A DNA stretch of 64,000 bases from Beverwykella pulmonaria. Taxonomy: Eukaryota; Ascomycota; Dothideomycetes; Pleosporales; Melanommataceae. The translations under genes and the position numbers were made by a program. Positions 46,543 to 56,565 of the stretch are shown one piece after another. The notes beneath the pieces were generated by a model that worked only from the letters and a program-made list of their open reading frames with translations, did not search any database and had not been told where the DNA came from. The stretch is from positions 4,307,068-4,371,067 of the forward strand of contig BCHH01000001.1 of NCBI GenBank assembly GCA_001599595.1, read 5' to 3'. Every line of letters starts with the position of its first letter. The stretch's first letter is position 1.

Positions 46543-47630
46543 CTACTCATCCATATCTACATCGCCATCTCCATGCTTCCTTCCGTGTGATTTTGGTACT
46601 GATGCCTCCTTGTCGATCATTGTCCGGGATACGGACACGATGTTGTCCTCGATGAGTCGCTGGCCGACATCCTCCAAGTCTATAGTAGGTTAGCACGCGG
46701 CTTGTGTTCGTAGTTTTTGGACAAGACTCACGCTTCTTCGGATCCACCTTGCCTACGTATCTCGTCTTGAGTTGATCCTTAGTCAGCTCTGTCTCCTCCT
46801 TAACCCGCTTTTCATACCCCTCCGCCAGAGACACCAATTTCTGTAATGACGCCTTATTCCGCTCGCCCTCACCCCGGAAGTCGTCCATAAGCAGCGCCTC
46901 GGTCCAGACGTGTTTGTGCAGGTTCATCAACATGTTCTCCTCCAAGCCTGTCTTCCGGTATGCAATACCAATGGAGTAGTAGTGGCGATTCAGCCCGTGG
47001 ATAAGGGCCTGGATTGAGGGCTTGTTCAAGTGTCCGACGTTCGATGTTGTCTGGCGCGGCTCGTGGCCCATCATGAGGGTTTGCGGGTTTATGAGGCGGA
47101 AGGCGTCGATCACGACTTTGCCCTTGACGGACTGGATGGGGTCGACTACAACGGCGACGGCGCGGGGTGTGAGCTGCTCGAAAGATTGTTGCGTGTTGAT
47201 GTCGACGCTGGAGAGCCAGCAGCCGAAACCAGGATGCGAGTGGTACCAGCCGACCACCGTCTCTTGTCGCCCCGTCTGTCGTAGCATGTCCATCATCTTG
47301 GTCTGAAAGACGGGATCTACCGCCTCGACGGAAACACCAGTTCCTGACTGTGGCATGGCAAAGACGTCCACTACGCGCACCGTGTAGTCATCGACAAACT
47401 CGCCCAGCATCAAGCCCATAACTTCCATAGGCACACCTGCCCGGCCGTGCCGCAGCATCTTGAGAAGGGCGAGAGAGGAAATGTAGACGGTTTCGGAGTT
47501 GTCGATGAGGTTGGTGTCCTGGGAAAGTTAGCCTTGAAACAGACACAAGAAGGAGATGTCATGCCTGTGCAGGACCGCCCATACCGCCCATGCTCTGGGC
47601 GGCGGCGAGCATTCTGCTTAACCGATCCAT
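46543..47630 (-). CDS. RPN11: 26S proteasome lid deubiquitinase Rpn11
   Basis: JAMM/MPN+ metallo-deubiquitinase of the proteasome lid that removes ubiquitin chains as substrates enter the core. Exons: 47630-47565, 47518-46732, 46679-46543; 329 aa. The JAMM motif is complete: E in [10 protein letters not shown], then [16 protein letters not shown] (HxHx7Sx2D). The first exon ([19 protein letters not shown]) and the conserved [13 protein letters not shown] start of exon 2 are joined only if intron 1 (47519-47564, 46 bp) uses a GC donor (CAG|GCATGA) and a CAG acceptor, because the next in-frame codon would be a stop. The end ([15 protein letters not shown], then DVDMDE) is slightly longer than in yeast. 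The gene is divergent from RPD3 with 356 bp between starts, suggesting a shared promoter. Confidence 0.95.
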
Positions 47631-47986
47631 TTTGTGGAGCTTGATATGGCGGATAAGTAGTTCAGATTAGAATAATATCGAGAGCTGTGGAGGTGGTTGA
47701 GGTAAGGTTGGAAGGGAGCGCGTGCGGTAGAGGTGGAGATGGTGGCGGTGATAGCTTTGGGTGTTGACGGCGGAGCTTGCGTGCCTGTGATGCCTGGCTC
47801 CGAGCTGATTATCCGAGCCGGTCGGCGTTTCTTCGGCGTGCAGGGGTATCTTCCTTGTGCGGAGCTCTTCGTTCATGGTTCGCGAGAGCTCCCGCCATCC
47901 CTCCGCCAGGCTTTCCCTCTGCCTTCCCCAGCTCTCTCTCGCGGTACATTCACACTCAATAGATACCCAGGACTTGACCCGTCATC
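47631..47986. promoter_or_regulatory. Divergent RPN11/RPD3 promoter
   Basis: A 356 bp region between two head-to-head housekeeping genes. It has CT-rich leader sequence on both sides. I see no clear proteasome control element (GGTGGCAAA), only partial GGTGG matches. Confidence 0.5.
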
Positions 47987-50165
47987 ATGGATGATGTAGC
48001 CCCTCAAACGATCGGTAACCCCGATTCTACCACCAATGGCGCATCCAACACCAAGAAAGTCGCCTACTTTTACGACTCAGATGTGGGAAACTATGCCTAC
48101 GTCGCCGGCCATCCTATGAAGCCTCACCGGATACGGATGGCTCACAGCTTGATTATGAATTATGGCCTATATACGAAGATGGAGATTTACGTACGTGAAC
48201 CCCACCTTGCGACTTGCGGAACTGCAGCGGTGGCGCTTCTCGAGACGAAAGCGACTTGCACTTTGAGGCACCTGCTAACATATCTCCAGCGAGCGAAACC
48301 GGCATCAAGGTACGAAATGACGCAGTTCCACACAGACGAATACATCGAGTTTCTTCACAAAGTCACACCCGACAACATGGAGGGCTACGCCAAGGAGCAG
48401 AGCAAGTACAATGTCGGCGATGACTGTCCCGTCTTTGATGGCCTATTTGAATTCTGTGGCATCAGTGCAGGTGGAACGATGGAGGGTGCTGCGCGTTTGA
48501 ATAGAGGCAAGTGCGACGTTGCCGTCAATTGGGCGGGCGGACTGCATCACGCGAAGAAGAGCGAGGCCAGTGGCTTCTGCTACGTGAATGGTATGCTATG
48601 ATACTTCCTCCTCCTCCTCCTCCTCCTCCTCCTCAACAACAACAACAACCTCCTAACTTTTCAGATATTGTCCTCGGCATCATCGAGCTCCTAAGGTACA
48701 AACAGCGCGTGCTCTACATTGACATTGACGTTCACCACGGTGACGGTGTCGAAGAAGCCTTTTACACGACCGACCGCGTCATGACCGTCTCTTTCCACAA
48801 ATACGGAGAATATTTTCCCGGCACCGGCGAGCTTCGCGACATTGGAGTCGGAACTGGGAAGAACTACGCCGTTAATTTCCCTCTTCGCGATGGAATCACG
48901 GATGAGACCTATAAAAACATCTTCGAGCCAGTGATTGAGGCTGTCATGACCTACTACGGCCCAGAAGCCATTGTTCTTCAGTGCGGCGGTGATAGTCTAT
49001 CCGGTGATAGGCTAGGGTGTTTCAACCTCAGTATGAATGGCCACGCAAATTGTGTACGCTATGTCAAGAGCTTCGGAGTGCCTGTCATCGTTCTTGGAGG
49101 AGGTGGTTATACGATGAGAAACGTTGCGCGAACGTGGGCTTTTGAGACAGGTGAGCTCGTCGGCGAGCCAATGTCGAAGCAGTTGCCCTTCAATGACTAC
49201 TACGAAGTAAGTGCCAGCGTCTCCTTTTCTTAAGATCAAGCTCACGATTCTAGTACTTCGCACCTGATTACGAACTTGATGTCCGTCCGTCAAATATGGA
49301 GAATGCAAACTCGCATGACTACCTTCATAAGATTAAGTCTGCCGTAATCGATAATATTCGACGCACCGGCAAACCCTCGGTAGAAGCGTTCTCGGAAACA
49401 CCTAGCCAGGCCTTGCAAAGAGGACTGGAATCCGACGATGAGGACGAGGAAGACGATCTCGACGCTGATACGCAGCCTGACAAGCGTGTCACGCAACGCC
49501 AGCGAGACGCGCAAACAGAACATGTAGGCGAGCTCTACGATCCCAGCGACGATGAAGAGTACAAAGAAAGTCTAGGCGTGCGTCGCCAGCCTGGCGTGAA
49601 AAGAAGACGCAACATCATGGATTTCCAGAATCCTAATGCGGCTGGTGATGATGGTGACGAAATCCGGGGATTAAATGGAGAAAGTGCTCGCAGCACCCGT
49701 CTCGCATCACCTGCGCCAAGACAAGAATCAACTTCTCGCGCATCCTCGGCTCGACCTACTAACGGAGCTGGTGCGGCCGGAGCTCGCAGTAACGGCACAT
49801 CGTCACGGACGCGGACGCCTGCTGTCCCTGCAGATGAAGACGGGGATATCGACATGGAAGAGTTAGAAAATGCTTCTGCGGGTGAAGAAGATGAGCCGTC
49901 TGTAGTGCAAGGCGCTGACACTGACACTGCCGCTCCAGGTCCCTCTGATGCCGCTGCGCAAACTACCGGCGCAACTTCATCGCGGTCGCGATCTCCAGCT
50001 GGTGTCGTTACCCCACCAGAGTCGCCACAGCCTGCTACGGGGAATGATGTCGAGATGGGTGAGGATGGAGGGGATGGCGGGGATGTCGAGGATGTCGAGG
50101 ATGGCGGGGATGGAGAAGACGAGGCGCCCAACGCTGACATCAAGGTTAATGCGAGTGTTTCGTGA
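47987..50165 (+). CDS. RPD3: Class I histone deacetylase Rpd3
   Basis: Zinc-dependent lysine deacetylase of Rpd3L/Rpd3S-type complexes in the nucleus. Exons: 47987-48190, 48290-48590, 48665-49206, 49254-50165; 652 aa. The catalytic domain (about 20-390) has [14 protein letters not shown], the active-site pair [25 protein letters not shown] with metal-binding Asp/His, [14 protein letters not shown] with the second metal Asp, and GGGGYTMRN with the catalytic Tyr. The C-terminal 220 residues are long, acidic and Ser/Ala-rich, with a basic KRRRN patch, as in filamentous-fungal RpdA orthologues, where this tail matters for function. Intron 1 is 99 bp and free of stops, so intron retention would insert 33 residues. 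Intron 2 carries a CTC/AAC microsatellite. Confidence 0.96.
48606..48649. repeat. CTC and AAC microsatellites in RPD3 intron 2
   Basis: A CTC/CCT triplet run (48606-48634) followed directly by five CAA/AAC triplets (48634-48649). Both sit between the donor and the acceptor of the 74 bp intron, forming a long pyrimidine tract ahead of the 3' splice site. Confidence 0.9.
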
Positions 50166-51129
50166 TGTAGAAGTAGAGAATCAGTGAACCGTAATGAGCG
50201 CATTTCATACTAGGCGTTCTTAGCTTCTTGGCTAGCAAGTTGGAGTTATGGTCCTGTATCCTGGGTAAGGTCTATGGTATCCCAAGCGGGGTGCCTGTTG
50301 CAATTCGTGGTTTTCTTTCTCTGCAATCATTCGAGTTCAAAGTATCAGCAGAGGGATCTATCGCCAGCTTGCAATAGACTACTACATAGAAAAGATTCCC
50401 TTTCAATACCTTGTTAGGCCTTCCCTGCGTTTATCCTACCTGAGCTTCATGCTAATCAGCAACGTACTCCATATGGTGTACATGTACCAAGCCTTGTTGT
50501 TCCCGGTAACCTGTGGTTAACTCTACGGACATGTGTATAACCCTCTAACCTATGACAAGTAGCTCTTTACAACTACAGCCCCTGTTCAATCGCTGTCAAT
50601 TGTGTGTTTGTGAGCCACCTCGATTCTGCCAACTACCAGTTCGACTTGGTTCTCTATGCCACATACGTAGGTTTTGCATTTCATCCTTTTCGTCGCGTAG
50701 CCGTAGCGTCGTGGTCCTCTTGAGGCTATGCTCTGTTTTCAGTTTGTGTTTTAGATGGTGTTAGCTTACCTGAGATCTCTCCACTTGTCTCCACAGAGCC
50801 ACTATTCGGTCTGTCTGACAATCCGGAGTAGCCGTGCCTGGGTCATGGCTTGGAGGCTGAGTTGGCCACAAGATTTGTTGATTAGATTTAGGAGAATATC
50901 CCGTGATCTGTTAGAGTTCCCCAGGTCCCGCACTGGCTGTGCTATGCGTTACTGTGCGGTATAAAGTGGACTTTTTTGCTGCGGGAACTTTGCTGCTGCA
51001 TTCGACATGTCTTTTAGGTGGGATGTAGAGATTGTGCTTCGTTAGTCGTCTAGAACGGCGAACCTGTAGCCCAATTCTGTTGGTCTCTAATCGGACATAA
51101 ATTCTTGGGCAAATGGGTGAGGCCTTCTG
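50166..51129. other. Transition to accessory region
   Basis: About 1 kb with no supported gene after RPD3. Downstream of this point frames become broken and AT-richer. No boundary repeat was identified. Confidence 0.45.
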
Positions 51130-52113
51130 TCATTCGGGATTTCCTGAGGGTGGGTTACCTGCATCTCGTCGCTCATGATGGCAGTCATGGAAGGCTTGCA
51201 TGGGATGAAAGTATGGCGGTGGCGAAGCTCGACAGCAAGTTGTACAAGAGAACAAAAAGGCTAGTGGAAGGTCTATAGTGAGTTCACGATATCCAATGTT
51301 CGAGTTGTTGGTCGGTGGGATGATGGTTGTATACATATGGATGGTCGAACCTTCCCTCATCGTTGCCCCATAGAACCACAGAAACACTGGATTCACAAAC
51401 GCAAGTTCCAATATCACAATTGACAACAGCGAACTATTCCACCCAAATCCTATTTGATCATAAATCGTGGCGTAAACAACGGAAACCCGCATCCACACCG
51501 TCCTGTGGAGTGGAGTCATTGATAAGTAATTAGTGTTCGACCGTCTTCTAGCAAACAATGGGACTTTTGTGGTAACTGCTAAAGGAAGCCTCGGCTCACA
51601 GTCTACCCAAGGAAATATGGTGATGGAGATTGTCCCCCGAATGAAGCGGCATGGGGCGCAGGTCGTAGTGTTAGCAGGCACCAACTGAGTCATGTGGCAT
51701 TGAGGCCTTCCCCCCGGTTCTGCTGGTTCGGTGGGGTGTATCACGTACTTCTGGAGTGTGCTTGTGGCACTGTGATAGTTGGGTGCGAACGTGTAGGCTT
51801 TGCCGTTGTAGTTGTAACCATCCTGCCCATACGACTGTATTTCGAGCATGGCGCGAGCGCCGTGTGTGGCATCGTAGGTAGCCTACAGTTTCCCCTTGGA
51901 GGCTTTCCCGTCGGGACCCTTTACTTCCGTGAAGAAGTTCGGGACAAGCGGCTCAAGTAACCTCTTGGAAGGTACGATGTATGGCTTAAGGTCATTTCGC
52001 ACGCGTCGATTGAGCTCTGGTGGGCGGGATCTATCATTCCTGTTTGAAAACTGCCTGAACAAGATTGGACGGCTGCTGTTTCCGCTTCTGGATACTGAGA
52101 AAGGAATTAGCAT
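51130..52113 (-). pseudogene. Relic of an uncharacterised fungal protein family, nonsense-broken
   Basis: On the minus strand a frame from 52113 reads ELNRRVRNDLKPYIVPS, then PNFFTEVKGPDGKASKGKL, then a TAG stop (51885-51883), and continues in the same frame as YDATHGARAMLEIQSYG and YVIHPTEPAEPGGRPQ. I recall a large family of uncharacterised fungal proteins with the order LP-NFF-E-KGPDG, then KLQALYDGALGARAM, then HPT-P. The stop lies exactly where the family has Gln (KLQA), so CAG-to-TAG is the simplest explanation. An ExK pair in TEVKGPDG is reminiscent of a nuclease core, but this is speculation. The part below about 51660 no longer resembles the family, so the span is generous. Confidence 0.6.
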
Positions 52114-52998
52114 GATTCTTCATAGTATAGACACAACCAACTCCTCTGATACCACGAAGACTTGGGCTACCGTGTCGAGCAAAGCGTTTAAGTTGCTTGA
52201 CGAGATCACCGAGGACCGATCGTACTGGCGGTTTGGGTGCAAAGGGCAGAACTGTCCTCCTATTGAACTCTCGAAGAGCACAACGACAGAGCAGCACCTG
52301 GGAGAGATTTTCCCAGAATTTGGGAAGCGTCTTAAAGTGTTGTCGTCGCGATCGCGATCGTTCTAAGCGTTCAGCAGGTGGCTGCGGAGTAGGATCCGTC
52401 GCTGGCGCGGCTTCAACCGTCCGCTTTCGTTTATATTACGGTTATATCACGTGCATTACTATATCACGTGCCATTGTACTAGCTATATATAGGGGTCCTC
52501 TAGCCCAACCTTCTCTAATACACAGAGAGCTCAATTCACCTCATTTTAACTCCGATAGTTTACAATTTTGAAGTTTCGCTTCCTCTCCTGGAGAAATCGC
52601 GGTTCATAACAGTTTCGAGCGTATGGGCGAAGATATGTGTGCTTCGTGACGTGGTAAGCGGCTGCTCGAAAATTTGAGGGAGCTCTGAGCCATCAATCCC
52701 TACAACACCATACAATGCAGTGCGGCCGTTACTCCCTACAACTTCTTGGCAAATAGCTTTCACCCCTGAGCCACTCGCTGTGACTGGAGACCGAGCCTTG
52801 TTTCATGGCTGATGTACTGATACGAGCGAGCCCTTCATCCTCCCATAACCACTCACGTCGCTGCTGTCAAGACCTCCGATAGAACCTCCAAGAGAATTTT
52901 GATAGTAAATGGTGCGGTCGATGCAATGGGGAACTCGGTAGGTCTTCCACCTACAATCACATACCTTTCCTGGCGTAACATTGCTAACAGCTCCACAG
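52114..52998. other. Intergenic with promoter-like element
   Basis: No supported gene. At 52444-52493 two TATCACGTG boxes (52444 and 52462) are followed by TATATATAGG (52484-52493), a promoter-like arrangement on the + strand. It may have driven the kinase relic downstream or belong to an old retroelement LTR. The rest is stop-rich in all frames. Confidence 0.45.
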
Positions 52999-54394
52999 GT
53001 CATTTGCGTTGAAGGGAAGTATCAACTAGAGCGCTGGCTAGGCGGCGGCTTCTTCGGTGAAGTTTACCAAGACAAGGAGAGTTCCAAGGACCTCGTAATG
53101 GGGTACTAATCGGTATTCTAGGACGCGACCTCCAGACTAGACATGAAGTCGCCTTGAAACTCGAGCCTGCAGATATTGCGCCGTAGCGAAGAGTTACTTT
53201 GCTCGAATCTACCTCAGGCACCGGTTAAAGGCTTGGATGCATGGTGCAGGGAACGGGTCTTGGTTTCTCTGTCAGCTGCTTGCTTCGTTATCATTTGACG
53301 AAGTATATATATATGGGCATCCAAATACCACGCCCAGGGAGGATCTCAACGTTTTAAGATATCCATCGGACCGACCACCGAACACACGACCCTCACCCCA
53401 ACGAGGTCACGAACGTTTTATTCTGTCTTTGTTACACATCTCTCTTTTTCCTTTGGTAGCTAGATACAACGAAATTGAAACAGTCTACTGCCAAACCTCT
53501 ACCTTGATCCTCCCTCCCTCAGTGCATTGCTGCTTCGGGCATCGCATGGCTGCGAGTCGCCTTCCACCCTCGTGATTTTCTATATCACACCCTTTTACTC
53601 CACCCCAATATCAACCCTTCTCTCCTCAAGAACGGAATTGAGATCTACGACGAACTTTCTGGTGGACCTGGCATCCCTCAAATATACTGGCATGGATACG
53701 AACGCGAGTACAGGGTGATAGCGTTTCAACTTCTTGGGTCAAACTTGGAGAATCTCTTAAACTATTGCGGTCGAAAATTCTCATTCAAGACGGCGCTGCT
53801 GCTAGCGGACCAGCTCATTCATCCCAAAAGTTTCATACACAGATGTTAAGCCGGAGAATGTGTTAATAGAGGATGGTAAACGAGGGAATAATGTCTATGT
53901 GACCGAAACCGGGTTGGCGAAGGAAATTGGAAACCGGGAGAACCTAATTATACCTTGATTGGCGCGACGCGTTATGCTAGCAGTAATGCGCACTTAGGCG
54001 TCGGTGAGCATAAACGTCAGCTCTAAAGTAGTCTTGCTAACATGATGACCCAGAGCAGTCTCCTCGCGACAATATAGAATCACTAGGATATGTCCTAATG
54101 TGCTTTTTCCGAGGTTCCCTCCCTTGGTAAGGTCTGAAGGCAGGAACTCAGCAGCATAAGGAGAAGCTTATTCTGCAGAGGAAGCAGTCGGCAACAGAGT
54201 GGGGGCTTTACAAGGACATTCCCGAGGAGTTCAAGAAGTATTCTGAACACGTCCGCCCCCTTCAGTCCGACGAGAATCCTAACTACGTGTAGCTACGCCG
54301 CCTGTTCCGCAACCTGTTCCGCTGCAGAGGTAACAAATACGACTACGTATTCGACTGGAGAGCTGAAATTCTTAGACTATCTGGAAATAAATAA
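52999..54394 (+). pseudogene. Decayed casein kinase 1-like protein kinase
   Basis: Pieces of a CK1-type kinase appear in order: GKYQLERWLGGGFFGEVYQ (P-loop), GRDLQTRHEVALKLEP (the VAIK Lys), INPSLLKNGIEIY, GPGIPQIYWHGYE, LLGSNLENLL, RKFSFKTALLLADQL, KSFIHR, then VKPENVLI, GATRYASSNAHLG, ESLGYVL, RGSLPW, GLKAG and finally NKYDYVFDW. Breaks: the first intron keeps a TACTAATC branch and CTAG acceptor but has AC in place of the GT donor; a segment before FIHR is missing; one base is lost at the HRD motif; the DFG position reads ETG; and TAA (54128-54130) replaces the expected Gln of PWQGLK. A second stop falls at 54290-54292. A 431 bp insertion splits it after the VAIK block. Not functional. Confidence 0.75.
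53177..53607. mobile_element. Probable solo LTR inserted in the kinase relic
   Basis: Kinase similarity stops at LEPADI (53176) and resumes at INPSLL (53611). The intervening DNA begins with TG and ends with CA, and ATAT occurs on both sides (53173-53176 and 53608-53611), as expected for a 4-bp target duplication. It contains a TATATATATGGG promoter-like site near 53306. These are marks of a solo LTR. The terminal inverted sequence is weak beyond TG/CA, and no second copy is visible in this window, so the call stays tentative. Confidence 0.45.
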
Positions 54395-56565
54395 AGGATT
54401 TGACGGCTAATGCAAGCCCGCAATCGGCCTTCTCCGGTTCTTCGTACACAGCGCGGCATCTCGTCCTGTGTTCACCTCGGAAGTATAGGAACACGTAATC
54501 AGCCTACAATATCGAAGCTACTACGTATCAACAAATTGCTCCGAGCTTATGCCTCTGATTACGGCGATCCATGTGCCTGTGTGACGAACTTCGAATAGGA
54601 CAATATTCTGATATCACAAACGCCGAGGTCAGTGCATGAAATTTCCAATCATTCCATCGCCCAACTTCACCAAAACTCGAAGCGCATATCTCCACCAGCA
54701 TCAAGACGTCATAGGAGACAGTAGTCATCTTCGCATCCAGCAAAGTTCCGAGTATCTTGATGCTGATGTTCGCATCATTTTTGCGATAGAACAACCTGCT
54801 TAAACTATTGAGGTCAGGCGGCTATTAAAGCGAATTTACTGCTGCGTACTAGTCAAATTACACCCGAAGGGAACATCTGTCGACGATAACATACAGCGAA
54901 CTTTGAGTGTGTTGGGAAACAGCACAGATATTAGGCCGAAGTTTTATGATTACCTTCGACTGGCTGGGAATGGTGGACCATTATCGACTTATTTATGGAA
55001 GTTGTCAGGGGCTTGGTTCCGCTGTAATCGAGCGTCCAGCTCACTGGCATTCTCTGCGTGCTGAGAGGGATGTCAAACACATACTTAGAGGTTTGGTCTA
55101 GTTTCAAATCCGCAAGATCTGGGAGCAATACGTACCTGACGCGAAGGACTCAGACCGCGAGGCCCAAATCATTCGTAACCTACAAGGATACTGCAAGGAA
55201 TAATATCGGTGACGACCCAGCTCCTGAACATCCACCAACTATGACTGGCTTTCCCATTCCCATGATTGTAACTAGTAGAAAGTCAATGCTGTGCATCTCA
55301 GCAACCCAACTCTCTTCAATTCTAACTAACCTATCGACCAGTTTACCATCAATTTTCTCCCCACCCACATTGGCGTGCTACGTGATATAAGAGCTCGCTC
55401 GCTGTCCCCACCCCATTACAAGGTCCGCCTTTCTCCATTAACCAGTACAAAGCACGAATGGTATTTTCCACATCTACAAGATACGAACAACAAGCCAATT
55501 CATCAACTAATCTTCAGTGGCTTAGGACACGAAACTGCAGCGACACGATCATAGTACCGCGTGATAGTCTATGTATTGAAAGACATGACGAGGAATACGG
55601 CGAGGATGACGCACGAACCATGACCCCGAGGCGTGGAAGTGGAGAAATTGAGCTCATGTGCGAGCAAGCTAGGGAAGCGTTAGATATGTAGGTGGAAGCC
55701 CAGGAAACCACACCGTCACCTGGATATGCTACTAGCTAATCAGTCCATCATATATATATCAGCTGTACATGCCTCACACTCAATACACATCTTGATACCA
55801 TTTCACAAACTCCCTGATTACGATATGTTCTAGTTGCAGTGGGATCAAGGCCTTCCAATAGCACAACACTGGCATTGTCCATTTTGTAATGGCAATGTTG
55901 ATAGCAAGCGAGCGAGGCAGCACGCTTAAAGGACAAGTAGCTCTTTTATTTCACCTGCCCTCATTAACTGCCCACGCGCTCTATAAGTCAAGCGGGAACC
56001 AGTGGGCGGATGATTAACACAAGGAATAACTTAACCATCTGGAAATGTATTAGCCTTCAAAACTCTATCAAGATATCACCGGTGTGAGAAGGCACACTAT
56101 CACATAAACAACGGCCAAGGAGGCGTCTTCCAAGGTACGCATACGGTGGAGTTACGATCCATCGAAAGTCGCACCCACCCCATATCGAAAAGATACAAGG
56201 GAAAGATGATGCACCACGTGTGACGAAACTCAGATTGTAGGGTGAGCGGGGAGATTGCCAGCGGCGGCGTTTCAGAGAAGAATCAACGTCTTCCTTGGAA
56301 GAGCGCATTGATTGTGTGACAGATGCACTCTTTTACATAGCCGATCACTGGTTATTATACGCTTCAACAGTTAGCACGCAGGGTTCCTGTATCATTGCAG
56401 ACTCCTTGCGAGTCTTCGTCGTCGTTAGCGTTATCGATAAGGAGCGGCGCCGCACCCCTCACCTAGTCGCTCTCTCCTTCAGGACCTCTGCTTACACAAT
56501 TCCGCCGTCCTCTCCTCCTCTGCTCCTCAATCTACGTCTGCCATTTTTGTCGGCCTTCTCCAGAA
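54395..56565. other. Gene-poor stretch upstream of the NLR gene
   Basis: About 2.2 kb with no supported gene. Minus-strand frames near 55180-55368 and 54528-54794 contain weak kinase-like words but not enough to call. The last 250 bp, with TCTCC/CTCC patches, probably form the NLR promoter and leader. Confidence 0.4.

Noticed and set aside
51896..52366. 156-codon + strand frame
   Set aside because: It is antisense to the relic family gene, whose minus-strand sense matches known blocks.
55180..55368. Minus-strand frame with kinase-like words (VDRLVRIEES, MHSIDFLL, GKPVIVGG)
   Set aside because: Some resemblance to a kinase catalytic loop region, but no HRD or DFG and no flanking blocks; too weak to call a second kinase relic.
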